NCBI GenBank assembly: GCA_942493375.1
Contig: OW818698.1
Location: 310,001 to 374,000, forward strand
DNA: 64,000 nucleotides
DNA from: G942493375 sp942493375
GTDB lineage: Bacteria; Armatimonadota; UBA5829
Reading direction: 5' to 3'
Part shown: piece by piece, positions 10,001 through 18,816 of the stretch
Layout: each line of letters starts with the position of its first letter
How positions within the stretch are numbered: the stretch's first letter is position 1
Notes under the pieces: generated by a model
Told to the model about the DNA's origin: nothing
Database searches by the model: none
The model's input: only the letters and a program-made list of their open reading frames with translations
Position numbers and translations under genes: made by a program

Positions 10001-10020
10001 TTAACTAAACGGTCAGTTAA
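10001..10020. promoter_or_regulatory. TetR-type operator
   Basis: TTAACTAAACGGTCAGTTAA has perfect 6-bp outer arms (TTAACT/AGTTAA). Read on the minus strand it contains ACTGACCG, a half-site common in operators of AcrR/TetR repressors of efflux genes. It lies directly downstream of the -10 box of the tetR promoter, where a bound repressor would block initiation. Assignment to the adjacent TetR is by position and motif. Confidence 0.8.
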
Positions 10021-10049
10021 ATTATTCCACATCGAAAGTAAAATGTCAA
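10021..10049 (-). promoter_or_regulatory. Sigma-70 promoter of the tetR-tolC-adaptor-RND operon
   Basis: On the minus strand the -35 box TTGACA (10044-10049) is separated by exactly 17 bp from the -10 box AATAAT (10021-10026). The tetR ATG lies about 40 nt downstream. The core is close to consensus, so the operon should be strong when not repressed. Confidence 0.85.
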
Positions 10050-10151
10050 TACTATAATATTAATCCACAGTATACGGCAAGTATCTAATAGATATTAAGC
10101 TGATACACATATATTTCTACAGGGGTTATTACGTAGTGGTGGTTCTGACCA

Positions 10152-10178
10152 TGTGGGAGACCGTAGAGATCTCCCACA
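10152..10178. terminator. Hairpin at the end of the sigma-factor operon
   Basis: A perfect 9-bp stem (TGTGGGAGA/TCTCCCACA) with a 9-nt loop lies just past the stop of the zinc-ribbon gene ending at 10188. No T-run follows on the minus strand, so it is at best a weak or factor-assisted terminator. Confidence 0.45.
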
Positions 10179-10187
10179 CATTAGGTT

Positions 10188-11318
10188 TCAGTCAGTGGAG
10201 GGATACAGAGTAAATGTAAGATGGTTCTGAGTTTCTGGTCTGTATATTTGTTTCTGAGAGATAAATCCATCAGCAGATGCGATAAGTATGTATGGTCGAA
10301 CTTCCAAATCTGTTATTCTAAAGACTCCATGAATATCCGTTGAGGCTGATCTGGCAATTCCAAATGAATCTATTGAGACAACAGCATTTACCAGCGGTGT
10401 TCCATTCTCAGCATTCAACACACTTCCCTTTAGGGTACCCTTACCTGGATCCACGGGGATGTTCGCATTCTCGGTTGATGTCGGCAATAGCATAGAACAT
10501 CCCGGACAATACTGCCAGCCTGGTTTTATAGGTGTCTTACACTGCGGACAGAGCTCATCCGCCTGAGACCCGCAATACGGACAAAAGGTCAGATTCTCAG
10601 CAATGCTTGCTCCACACCTGCTGCACATCTTAGGCTTCGGGTATCGGATTACAAGATAAGTAACAAGACCTACGACACTGGTAACCAGAGTTAACACTGC
10701 CCATGGGATTCCTTCCATTCTTCTCCATGTGGCATCAAGATACACCCACCAGGCCAAAAGTACCCAGGCTGCTGCTATTGAAAAAGCTCGCATCAGTCCC
10801 ACAAGCACTGAATTTTGAATATCAGAATTGGCCAGCATTAAAGCCGTGCTAAACGCAGCAACGACTGCTAGTGCAAATAACAAATGCTTGACTGTTTCTT
10901 TTGCCTGTTCAGCCGGACTACGCACAATAGACTCTACAAAAGAGTTATATACTCGCTTGACTGCACTCAATGGAGATGTATGTCCGCAAGATATGCATTG
11001 CAGAGAAGAACTGGGTAAAACTGCGCCGCATTTCGCACACAACGTCCTCCCAGGTTTACGCAATAAATAGTAAATCACTACAAAAAACGGAGCACTGACT
11101 AGAGTCGCATATGTCCATATTGAGCAGCGACCTTCTCTAATCTGTTCATCCAATCCTACCCAGGCTACTGTACTTATCCATCCAGCAGCCAGTCCCATTA
11201 CAATTGGAACGGTGCTATTAACGACAGCACTGGAAATGATAACTATTAACCAGGATATCCAGGCAATAACTGCCATTGTCTCCCTGCGGCGAAGCAGCGT
11301 CAAATCACTTTGTGACAT
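10188..11318 (-). CDS. Membrane protein with zinc ribbons and a carboxypeptidase-regulatory-like domain
   Basis: The 376-residue product has hydrophobic segments at about 15-50, 68-86, 145-165, 172-195 and 205-222. These are interleaved with Cys-pair zinc ribbons: CAKCG...CISCG (about 95-115), CSRCG...CPYCG (about 232-252) and CPQC...CPGC (about 256-275). The C-terminus is one carboxypeptidase-regulatory-like beta-sandwich with the start motif GTLKGSVLNAENGTPL. It overlaps the 3' end of the larger paralog upstream by 14 bp and shares its helix-ribbon-sandwich plan. It is the last gene of the ECF sigma operon, so it may be an envelope protein under or acting on that system. Its biochemical function is unknown. 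Confidence 0.75.
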   Translation of the reverse strand: MSQSDLTLLRRRETMAVIAWISWLIVIISSAVVNSTVPIVMGLAAGWISTVAWVGLDEQIREGRCSIWTYATLVSAPFFVVIYYLLRKPGRTLCAKCGAVLPSSSLQCISCGHTSPLSAVKRVYNSFVESIVRSPAEQAKETVKHLLFALAVVAAFSTALMLANSDIQNSVLVGLMRAFSIAAAWVLLAWWVYLDATWRRMEGIPWAVLTLVTSVVGLVTYLVIRYPKPKMCSRCGASIAENLTFCPYCGSQADELCPQCKTPIKPGWQYCPGCSMLLPTSTENANIPVDPGKGTLKGSVLNAENGTPLVNAVVSIDSFGIARSASTDIHGVFRITDLEVRPYILIASADGFISQKQIYRPETQNHLTFTLYPSTD

Positions 11319-12828
11319 TTGTGCTCTCCAATTCTACCTGTTCGGCAATGCTGTCCAATGCGAAATCCAGTTCTACTTTTTGATCAGGATCAACCTGCGC
11401 CACCTGGACTCGGTTCAGATATTGTTCTGCACTGGCACATACCACCTGTGGACCAGCGGGAATATCTTCAAGAATGTAATTACCGTTTTCATCCGTAAAT
11501 ACCGCACAATCCAATCTACCGGAATCCAGTGATACTCTCGCAGAAGATACCGGAGTTCCATTTTCAGCACTCACTACACAGCCTGCGATTGTTCCGGAAT
11601 GTGCAGTCAATATCAACCGAATAGCTGCCGGAGTTACAGTTGATACATTGATATCTTTCTGCAGGTCTGCATATCCATCCTTAGATAAAGATACAGTATA
11701 AATCCCGTTCTCAAGTGCATACGCCTGGAATATCCCTTTGTTATTGGTCATCCCAGTTGAGTCGGATATTCCAGAGATCTTCACTCTGCAGTCAGGCACC
11801 GGCATTCCATTATTATCCAGGACTGTAACAGTCAGAGCAGCGTTTGCAAGAGCTATGTGTTCCGGTTTGTATCCGGGAACAGGTACCGGTTCAGGCTTTG
11901 CAGGGGGAACTCCATCACATTTTGGACAAAACTGCCAGCCAGGATTTATTGCACTTCCGCATATTGAACATTTACTGGATAAATCAATACCGCAAGAAGG
12001 ACACCTTATATATTTCTTACTGATACGTTCCCCACAGTTCGGGCATGGTTTAGGTTGTGATAGACGTGCTGTGAAATATGCAGCGAGACCGATTAACCCG
12101 GTGATAATCACCAGTGCTGCCCAGGCAAATGGATTCATCCCCCTCCAGGCAGCATCCATTGCTACCCAGGTAGGCAGCAATATTAAAAATGACAGTAAAC
12201 AGATTAATGCAGTTATAAATACAGGACGGACTGACATCAACAGACCTGCATCATTAGGATCTATAACTGCTACCATATCATAAGGTTTAAAAGAAACCGC
12301 AATACTACCCAGATATTTACCATCGGAGCCCCTGATAGACTCTACATCAAATACTGATATATTTCTATTACTGGGGAATGCAGCAACCCAACCGGGATAG
12401 CTGTCATCAACTATTTTCCCCATTCCAGTTGCGATGTTTGGTGGATACGATGCAACTACCTTGCCATTAGGATCAGCGACCATTGCCCAGTTGATGTTAT
12501 TTTCTAACCTGGACGCCAAATGGACATTGTTGAACAACACATTGGCTAATAAGTCCATAACAGAAGCAGTAGGATTCATGAACGTTCCACCGCTTGTCAT
12601 TCTCGGGTTCACTGCAGTGACGTATCCTTTCAGGATTCTGCTGTCATCACCGTTAATTCCATTCTGTGCCAGCAGTTGAACCATATTGTAATCAATACGC
12701 CTTCCATTATCGACAACAATACTGCCCTCCCTGGTTAGTGGGGTTATGACTCCATAAAAACAGTAACAAGCACAGCCTATCAATGCTAATAAACTCATAT
12801 AACATAGGGCCCCAACAACTCTTCTCAC
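11305..12828 (-). CDS. Membrane sensor-like protein: Cache-like, zinc ribbons, two carboxypeptidase-regulatory-like domains
   Basis: The 507-residue product starts at a GTG with AGAGGT 8 nt upstream. An N-terminal helix (about 5-26) is followed by an extracytoplasmic region (about 30-195) resembling a Cache sensor (NINWAMVADPNGKVVASYP and an IRGSDGKYLGSIAVSF-type motif). Two helices (about 203-255) precede zinc-ribbon pairs (CPNCG...CPSCG, then CSICG...CPKC). Two carboxypeptidase-regulatory-like sandwiches complete the protein (about 335-410 and 412-485). It lies 13 bp after the anti-sigma gene and overlaps the downstream paralog. The architecture suggests an envelope sensor or scaffold in the sigma-factor system. 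The Cache call is tentative and no enzymatic motif is visible. Confidence 0.72.
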   Translation of the reverse strand: MRRVVGALCYMSLLALIGCACYCFYGVITPLTREGSIVVDNGRRIDYNMVQLLAQNGINGDDSRILKGYVTAVNPRMTSGGTFMNPTASVMDLLANVLFNNVHLASRLENNINWAMVADPNGKVVASYPPNIATGMGKIVDDSYPGWVAAFPSNRNISVFDVESIRGSDGKYLGSIAVSFKPYDMVAVIDPNDAGLLMSVRPVFITALICLLSFLILLPTWVAMDAAWRGMNPFAWAALVIITGLIGLAAYFTARLSQPKPCPNCGERISKKYIRCPSCGIDLSSKCSICGSAINPGWQFCPKCDGVPPAKPEPVPVPGYKPEHIALANAALTVTVLDNNGMPVPDCRVKISGISDSTGMTNNKGIFQAYALENGIYTVSLSKDGYADLQKDINVSTVTPAAIRLILTAHSGTIAGCVVSAENGTPVSSARVSLDSGRLDCAVFTDENGNYILEDIPAGPQVVCASAEQYLNRVQVAQVDPDQKVELDFALDSIAEQVELESTNVTK

Positions 12829-12841
12829 AATAGTTTACCTC

Positions 12842-13327
12842 TCATCTTCTAAATGTCATGCCATTCAACGGTCTTCTTTGGGCCGTTATGGCTATTGGCA
12901 GGTATGATGAAACTAATATGGTAATAACCATTATCACTGCCAGCGGAACAGCACCTATCTGTTGTAATCCATTTAGTATATTGATATGTCCAAGCACCTG
13001 AAGAGCAAGGATAGTTGCGACAACTATAAACACAGCAATGGAACCAAACACCAGTGCAGGCATTCCCTGCGGAAGGGCACTAACAGCTTCCGAATGCCTG
13101 ACTGGAATGACCTCCTGCAAAGCCTTGTTCAAAACAGCCGATTCCTGAGATGTCGGCTGCATAAATTCAGGATCCCGGATTGTATGAGCAATCTGTTTGT
13201 AACTCTCGTACATACTTTGACAAGACTCACACACGCTCAAATGTTGCAAATATTCGACAGCATCCTGCTCAGTAAGTTCATCCATTATTGCAGCTAATGC
13301 CAGTTGTTCACATTCTTTACAACGCAT
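12842..13327 (-). CDS. Zinc-finger anti-sigma factor (membrane-bound)
   Basis: The 161-residue product has an N-terminal putative zinc-finger domain with the ZAS signature: early Cys residues (MRCKEC) and HLSVCESC (His-x3-Cys-x2-Cys) near residues 29-36. Two hydrophobic helices follow (about 91-117 and 124-147). It is encoded 11 bp downstream of the ECF sigma gene, the standard arrangement for a cognate anti-sigma factor. It would hold the sigma factor at the membrane until a signal releases it. The signal is unknown, but the two downstream membrane proteins are candidates for sensing it. Confidence 0.88.
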   Translation of the reverse strand: MRCKECEQLALAAIMDELTEQDAVEYLQHLSVCESCQSMYESYKQIAHTIRDPEFMQPTSQESAVLNKALQEVIPVRHSEAVSALPQGMPALVFGSIAVFIVVATILALQVLGHINILNGLQQIGAVPLAVIMVITILVSSYLPIAITAQRRPLNGMTFRR

Positions 13328-13338
13328 AACCTGTATCC

Positions 13339-13896
13339 TTACTTCTCAAGTTTCTTTCTGAGTGTTTTTATCGCCAGATGGATCCATGACCTTACCGTCG
13401 GGCACGGAACCCGCATCACTTCAGCTATTTCATCGTGTTTTAGTCCATGCCGGAATCTCATCAGCATTGCCTGTTTGTGCTTATCCGGTAAAGCTCCAAC
13501 AGCACTCCACACTTCATCAGATTCAATATGTTGAAGTGCTGCATCCTCCGTAGACATACTCACTGATTGCAGCTCAACATCGGAGTCTTCATTCCCCATC
13601 TCCGAGAGCAGTGATTCCCCACGTCGTTTTCTGAGCTGCACTTCGTCTCTGATCAAATTCATAGTCAATGAGTAAAGCCAGGTCCTAAAACTGGACTTCC
13701 CCGAATATGTCCCGGAAAACTTAAATGCTTTTACCAAAGCAGCCTGAGCAATATCTGCCGCCGCCTCCCTGTCCCTTATCTGCCTGAATGCAAAGTCCAG
13801 GAGTTTACCATGGTATCTGGAAACCAGCACATCCATTGCCAACCTGTCACCTGAGGCGCACCTTGCGATAAGTTGCTCATCTGACAGCAGATTCAA
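13339..13896 (-). CDS. ECF-type RNA polymerase sigma factor
   Basis: The 185-residue product has region 2 (about 25-92: YHGKLLDFAFRQIRDREAAA and FRTWLYSLTMNLIRDE) and region 4 (about 130-183: LPDKHKQAMLMRFRHGLKHD and VRSWIHLAIKTLRKKL), with no region 3, as in the RpoE/SigW group. The start is a TTG with GGGAG about 10 nt upstream. No ATG fits the N-terminus as well. It leads a four-gene operon with its anti-sigma factor. I could not identify a convincing autoregulatory ECF promoter upstream. Confidence 0.92.
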   Translation of the reverse strand: MNLLSDEQLIARCASGDRLAMDVLVSRYHGKLLDFAFRQIRDREAAADIAQAALVKAFKFSGTYSGKSSFRTWLYSLTMNLIRDEVQLRKRRGESLLSEMGNEDSDVELQSVSMSTEDAALQHIESDEVWSAVGALPDKHKQAMLMRFRHGLKHDEIAEVMRVPCPTVRSWIHLAIKTLRKKLEK

Positions 13897-14357
13897 TCTA
13901 TTGCAGCTCCCTTTTCTTTTCCACTGAACATATAGACTCCGAACAAGCGGAAAACGTTGAGACTATTTCAGACCAAATTTTATAAGCCGGTATGGGAACC
14001 AGGCTTCAGACATCGGGTTTATAAACCACTAGAAATAAGCTTACAAGTAGCAATATATATTATTCATTTCCATGACCCCATGTATTATACATATTAACAC
14101 GTTTGCCTGTTATACAGAACATTTGCAACACTATCTACTGTATGTTTAGATCATTAAGACATCAGGGTAAAATCCCGGTGACATATTGACACCATTAAGT
14201 AGTCGTCGCATTACTGCTTATTCGTTCAAAACTGACCACTACAACTGATTAAGGAGATAGTGTATTCCTGCAACTACATAAACAAGAAACCCAATCGTCG
14301 TCAGAAAATCTGAGTATAGCTGAACTGAAACATCGCTAAAAAGCAAACGGAGAATAA
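13897..14357. other. Intergenic region between divergent sigma and cytochrome genes
   Basis: About 460 bp, AT-rich, with no supportable gene. It must hold the promoters of the sigma operon (minus) and the cytochrome gene (plus), but I see no near-consensus sigma-70 pair. A 12-bp perfect palindrome, GGTTTATAAACC, lies at 14016-14027 and could be a regulator site. Confidence 0.5.
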
Positions 14358-15743
14358 ATGATGAAAGGATCTAGATATCACCGTATTACTCTGATTTGGA
14401 TCTGCATCTCGTTGGTAGTTGGTATGACTGCGGTAGTTGTGTTTGCACAGCGTGCAAAGGTCGTTTCCAGTTATGGACCAACGAACCAGGACCAGACCTT
14501 TGACGAAATCAAGGCCGCACGAATGGCAGTAAAAGCAGAGCGTGCCCGAGAACACAAGGAGTTACTGGATTCCCGTTATGACTTATCACCCAAAACATCC
14601 TCAAGTGATAACATGTCCGGAGGAAAACCAATTCCTGTTGGACCAACTGCAAAACTTCAGGGTGTAAATTGGGACCAGCTCGGAAAAATGACTCCGGAGG
14701 AGATCAAAGAGAAGGGTCTCTTCCCCTACAAACCCCTGCCTTTTGCAGATCATGCAGAGGGTGGAATGCTATTCCCTGAGATGATCACAAAACCGCTGCC
14801 ACGGTTGATCCGTTTTGACCTGGACTTCGATTTACCCGAACACATTCTACCCGATCCTGCACCGGCAATCTATCTAACAACACGACCAGATCTGGGTGAT
14901 GTAGCGAAAGGTCGCCTGATCACAATCGACAACTATTATGAGATTTTCAATGGATTACTCAATCCAAAACAACTGGAGGGTTTGCGGCTTCTTGTAACCC
15001 AATTCCCGCAACAACAGTTTAATGCCACAGAAGACCGGCGGACCGATAGACCAAGCTTAGGAGTGACATGTTTTGACTGCCATGCAAATGGACACTCCAA
15101 TGGTGCCAATCATCTTGTGGGAGACATCCGCCCCCAGGAGTTCAGACATCGAATAGAAACCCCTTCCCTGAGAGGTGTAAACATCCAAAGGCTGTTTGGT
15201 TCTCAGCGTGCCTTAAAGACCGTAGAAGACTTCACTGAGTTTGAGCAACGTGCTGCTTACTTTGACGGAGATCACTGTATGGCCGCAAAGAAAGGTGTAA
15301 ACATACTGGAAAGAGGATCGCAGGTGCATTTTATGGCGGAGTTCATGGCGATCCTTGATTTCCCTCCTGCACCCAAGCTGGACATTTATGGCGGACTAGA
15401 TCGGACAAAGGCCAGTTCCAGTGAACTAAGCGGGGAATCTCTCTTCAATGGAAAAGCGAAATGCATGGTATGCCACCCTGCTCCTTACTATACAGACAAC
15501 AACATGCACAATCTCAAGGCTGAACGTTTCTACAAGCAAGAGATGGTAAATGGTATGATGATGGCCCACGATGGCCCAATCAAAACATTCCCTCTGAGAG
15601 GTATAAAAGACTCCCCACCCTACCTGCATGATGGCCGATGCTTTACACTCGAAGACTCTGTGGAATACTTCAACCTTGTCCAGCAACTCCATTTGTCTCC
15701 AAAGGAAAAGCAGGATCTTGTTGCCTTTATGAAAGCTTTGTAA
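14358..15743 (+). CDS. Di-haem cytochrome c peroxidase/MauG-like protein
   Basis: Exported c-type cytochrome of 461 residues with an N-terminal membrane anchor or signal (about 10-31, ending VVVFAQ). Two CxxCH haem sites are visible: CFDCH (238-242) and CMVCH (369-373). The C-terminal motif FPLRGIKDSPPYLHDGRCFT followed by LEDSVEYFN matches the conserved end of the bacterial CCP/MauG family. Members reduce peroxide or carry out haem-dependent oxidations in the periplasm. The stretch 40-150 is not typical of CCPs and may be a linker. GGAG precedes tandem ATGs at 14358 and 14361; either could be used. A MITE-like repeat starts within 10 bp of the stop codon. Confidence 0.85.
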   Translation: MMKGSRYHRITLIWICISLVVGMTAVVVFAQRAKVVSSYGPTNQDQTFDEIKAARMAVKAERAREHKELLDSRYDLSPKTSSSDNMSGGKPIPVGPTAKLQGVNWDQLGKMTPEEIKEKGLFPYKPLPFADHAEGGMLFPEMITKPLPRLIRFDLDFDLPEHILPDPAPAIYLTTRPDLGDVAKGRLITIDNYYEIFNGLLNPKQLEGLRLLVTQFPQQQFNATEDRRTDRPSLGVTCFDCHANGHSNGANHLVGDIRPQEFRHRIETPSLRGVNIQRLFGSQRALKTVEDFTEFEQRAAYFDGDHCMAAKKGVNILERGSQVHFMAEFMAILDFPPAPKLDIYGGLDRTKASSSELSGESLFNGKAKCMVCHPAPYYTDNNMHNLKAERFYKQEMVNGMMMAHDGPIKTFPLRGIKDSPPYLHDGRCFTLEDSVEYFNLVQQLHLSPKEKQDLVAFMKAL

Positions 15744-15752
15744 GACTATCGA

Positions 15753-15861
15753 AAGAGTTCAGTCTACTGTGAACTGAACTAAAGTCCGTTCGTGCTGAGT
15801 AGCGCAAAGCGCGTATCGAAGTATGAATGGACTTTAAATTCTCACAAAACTGAACTGTTAT
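15753..15861. mobile_element. MITE-like element with flanking 10-bp direct repeat
   Basis: A 109-bp element ends in ACTGAACTGTTAT and begins AAGAGTTCAGT, so its ends are imperfect inverted repeats. It holds the palindromic core GTAGCG...CGCGTATCGAAG-type sequence inside complementary AAAGTCC/GGACTTT arms. It is flanked by the direct repeat AGACTATCGA at 15743-15752 and 15862-15871, which looks like a target-site duplication. A second copy is at 33786-33896. There is no coding capacity, so any movement would need a transposase from elsewhere. Confidence 0.75.
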
Positions 15862-15972
15862 AGACTATCGACACTCTGAACCTCACAATACAAGGCCTAT
15901 CACATATCATCACCTGTGGTAGGCCCATACCACCTACAAATCAAATACAGTATAGAAACACAAAAGCAGCAA

Positions 15973-16001
15973 TTGACAGGCTTGTAATGTCGTGTTATGA
16001 T
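15973..16001 (+). promoter_or_regulatory. Sigma-70 promoter for the DUF4838 gene
   Basis: TTGACA (15973-15978), a 17-bp spacer and TATGAT (15996-16001) form a near-consensus promoter. The GTG start of the DUF4838 gene lies about 155 nt downstream. The rest of the 415-bp intergenic region holds only the MITE-like element upstream. Confidence 0.75.
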
Positions 16002-16158
16002 AACCAAAAGGTTTGACGTAAAACCTATATATCCTTGCTCCAACATTCACTTCGATTTGTCGGATTACTGTATACGGTTTACAATAGAATCCTCAGAAGT
16101 AGACGACTTTCATAATTCATAAGTCATACTTCATAATTTCCCTTCAAAGGAGTCCTAA

Positions 16159-18672
16159 GTGATTAACTCTCTCGTACCTGTGCTGCTCGCAGGCGCTATA
16201 CTTGCCTGCACTCAATCCTGCACTGCCGAACAATATGTCTTAGTAAAGAATGGTGTCTCCAAATGTGCCATAATCCTGCCCGCTGACTACACCCCACCAA
16301 TGGAATACGGCGCCAAAGATCTCAGCAAACACTTGAACCTCATGTCCGGAGCTGATGTTGCTATATATAAGCAGAAAAATGATTCGGATATTCCCAGCGG
16401 TTATGAAGGGTTGATCATACTCACAAACAAACCAGCAATGGATCAGCCTGCAGTCGGAGGTGAAGAGCTCTACATCACAACCAAACCCGGAAAGCCCTGG
16501 ATTATCTCCATATATGGTGATAAAAAACGCGGAGCTATGTATGGTTGTTATGCACTTCTTCAGGATGTCCTTGGATGCAGATGGTTCACCCAGACGATCT
16601 CGAAGATCCCCAAAAAGAAAACCATTGCTGTTGGAAATCTGAAAATCCACCAAAAACCGTCATTTGAACTCCGTGATCCCTATTTTTATGAAGCATTGGG
16701 CAATACGGAATGGATAGTCAGAAACCGGGTAAATGGATCACAGTGCAATGTAGATGATTCAGCCGGAGGAAAAGTAATATTCGGTACAATGATTGCTCAT
16801 ACCATGTTTGGGCTGATTCCTCCGGAGAAATACTTCGACACCCATCCCGAATACTACGCCCTGGTTAAAGGCAAGCGAGTATCTAATACCCAGTTATGCC
16901 TTACAAACCCCGATACCTTAAGAATCTGCACAGAAAGTATTATGCAGCTAATCAAACAGACTCCCAGCGCTAATATATTCTCAGTATCGCAAATGGACAA
17001 TGAAGAAGGTGCCTGCACGTGTGAGAACTGCCAGAAGGTGCTAAATGAAGAGGGAGCACAATCTGGTCCAATTCTGCGGTTTGTCAACGCGATTGCCGCT
17101 GAAGTCGCTAAGAAATACCCGGATGTTCTGATTGAAACACTGGCCTATAACTATTCGCAGAAGCCCCCAAAGGTAACAAAACCACTTCCAAATGTAAGAA
17201 TTCGTCTGTGTACCCCCTGGACCTGCAAAGCTCACAGTCTGGACAGCGGTTGCAGTCAGAACAGTATAAACACCTATACTGACCTTCTAGCCTGGAGCAA
17301 GATCACAAACCAGCTATATATATGGGATTACAATACGGAATTTAATGACTTCATGCTGATTCATCCGGCAATTAACTATACAAAAACTGTCAACACGATA
17401 TTCAAAAAGACAGGTGTAGTTGGTGTGTTTATGCTGGGCAGCTACAACAGCCCGGGCGGATGCCTGTCTGAATTGAAATCATATCTGTGTTCCAGACTGA
17501 TGTGGGACCATACCCAGAATCCGGACAAGATTCTGAATGAGTATATTGATAGTGTGTATGGCAAGTCAGCGCCGATAATGAAAGAATGGCTTTCTCTGAT
17601 TCATTCTCCTTTCAAGAATCAGAAGACTGTGATATCTACTGGGATTTATGACCTGCCGAGTGCACCCTACCTTACTAAAGATATTTTGGATAAATCGGAT
17701 GACCTGATGGAAAAGGCGATGGCTGTCTCTGCAGGCGATCCTGTTGCTCTTGAAGAGGTCAAAAAAGCCAGAATGTGGGTTGATTATACCCGCATCGCCC
17801 AGATCAAGTTGTCTCGAAATGTTGAGGGAGACAAGTTCAATTACGGTGTAAGTAATAAGGACCTCGATAGAATTGACAGGTGGCTGGAAAGCATCAAGCA
17901 CTACAATGTGACCCGTCTTTCCGAAGGTGCATATGATGTATCCGACCTGCTGACATACAAAAATGCCAAGGTCGACTGCTTGACTCTGGACAATGACAAA
18001 CTCCGTCTGGATGTTCTGCCTGCTTTAGGCGGTAAAGTAGTGCGGCTATTAGACAAAAAGAATGGCGTAGACCTGATGCTGCCTCCGAAATCGGTGTTCC
18101 ACAAAGGCGAAGGTGGATATGAAGGATATGCAGCAGAACCAATCCGCGGAACTGAGTTCTGGGATGTTAAATATGATTCTAAAATAGAGAATAACACAAT
18201 GACTTTAAAGGGAATTTCTCCCGCCGGACGGGAGATCACAAAACAATTCGTCTTAAACGGCAACAAACTGCTCTTCACAACATCTGTTAAGAATACAACG
18301 AATCAGCCATTGCCGGTAAAGATATGCGAACGCCCTCAGTTCCCACTGCAGAGTTTCGGAGATGTCAAAATCTCATTTGATAAGGTTGGTGGTGGTGTAA
18401 ACATAATCGATGGAAAAGCCGACTTCAGCATCAACTGGATCGACCAGAGCAGAGAGTATAAGGGGAATGACTTACCCACCGGCAGCGTAGTAATGAACCT
18501 CAAAAACACAACACTAACCAGCCGGTTCAACCCCCAGAACCTGGATATGTTCCTGGTATTCCATAACGGCGGCCTGCCAACAGAAATGATCAGCATGGAA
18601 CTCTACTGTAAACCAGTAACCCTGCAACCAGGCGAATCAACTTCGTTTGAACAGGAGTGGACAATAGAATAG
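16159..18672 (+). CDS. DUF4838 protein with C-terminal mutarotase-like domain
   Basis: An 837-residue secreted protein. The start is the GTG at 16159, set by AAAGGAGT at 16146-16153. The signal peptide ends near ACTQSCTAEQ. An alpha-glucuronidase-type N-terminal domain (about 30-150) ends in GCYALLQDVLGCRWFTQTIS. The DUF4838 TIM-barrel-like region (about 190-470) has SVSQMDNEEGACTCENCQ. The C-terminal part (about 600-835) resembles galactose mutarotase-like sandwiches (LRLDVLPALGGKVVRL). DUF4838 proteins are presumed glycoside hydrolases of unproven specificity. A shorter paralog without the C-terminal domain is at 35736-37526. Confidence 0.85.
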   Translation: MINSLVPVLLAGAILACTQSCTAEQYVLVKNGVSKCAIILPADYTPPMEYGAKDLSKHLNLMSGADVAIYKQKNDSDIPSGYEGLIILTNKPAMDQPAVGGEELYITTKPGKPWIISIYGDKKRGAMYGCYALLQDVLGCRWFTQTISKIPKKKTIAVGNLKIHQKPSFELRDPYFYEALGNTEWIVRNRVNGSQCNVDDSAGGKVIFGTMIAHTMFGLIPPEKYFDTHPEYYALVKGKRVSNTQLCLTNPDTLRICTESIMQLIKQTPSANIFSVSQMDNEEGACTCENCQKVLNEEGAQSGPILRFVNAIAAEVAKKYPDVLIETLAYNYSQKPPKVTKPLPNVRIRLCTPWTCKAHSLDSGCSQNSINTYTDLLAWSKITNQLYIWDYNTEFNDFMLIHPAINYTKTVNTIFKKTGVVGVFMLGSYNSPGGCLSELKSYLCSRLMWDHTQNPDKILNEYIDSVYGKSAPIMKEWLSLIHSPFKNQKTVISTGIYDLPSAPYLTKDILDKSDDLMEKAMAVSAGDPVALEEVKKARMWVDYTRIAQIKLSRNVEGDKFNYGVSNKDLDRIDRWLESIKHYNVTRLSEGAYDVSDLLTYKNAKVDCLTLDNDKLRLDVLPALGGKVVRLLDKKNGVDLMLPPKSVFHKGEGGYEGYAAEPIRGTEFWDVKYDSKIENNTMTLKGISPAGREITKQFVLNGNKLLFTTSVKNTTNQPLPVKICERPQFPLQSFGDVKISFDKVGGGVNIIDGKADFSINWIDQSREYKGNDLPTGSVVMNLKNTTLTSRFNPQNLDMFLVFHNGGLPTEMISMELYCKPVTLQPGESTSFEQEWTIE

Positions 18673-18704
18673 GCTTCAGCAAACAGGCTCTAGACTTCAG
18701 GCCT

Positions 18705-18752
18705 CAGGCTTCAGAAGGGAACAAGTTTTCTCTTCTGAAGCCTGTTTTGTTT
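18705..18752 (+). terminator. Rho-independent terminator made from a GCTTCAG repeat
   Basis: A perfect 13-bp stem, CAGGCTTCAGAAG (18705-18717) against CTTCTGAAGCCTG (18732-18744), with a 14-nt loop, is followed by TTTTGTTT. It lies 33 bp after the DUF4838 stop. The stem is built from the dispersed GACTTCAGGCTTCAG-type repeat found after several genes here. Confidence 0.85.
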
Positions 18753-18768
18753 AGCTTATATTTTTGCA

Positions 18769-18777
18769 TGATATAAT
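18769..18777 (+). promoter_or_regulatory. Extended -10 promoter for the small gene pair
   Basis: TGATATAAT is a TG-n-TATAAT extended -10 box about 40 nt upstream of the ATG at 18817. No good -35 box is present, which suits an extended -10 promoter. The pair therefore has its own promoter just after a strong terminator. Confidence 0.65.
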
Positions 18778-18816
18778 GTGGTACAGACAAACCGAACACC
18801 ATAGTTGAGGCATATT

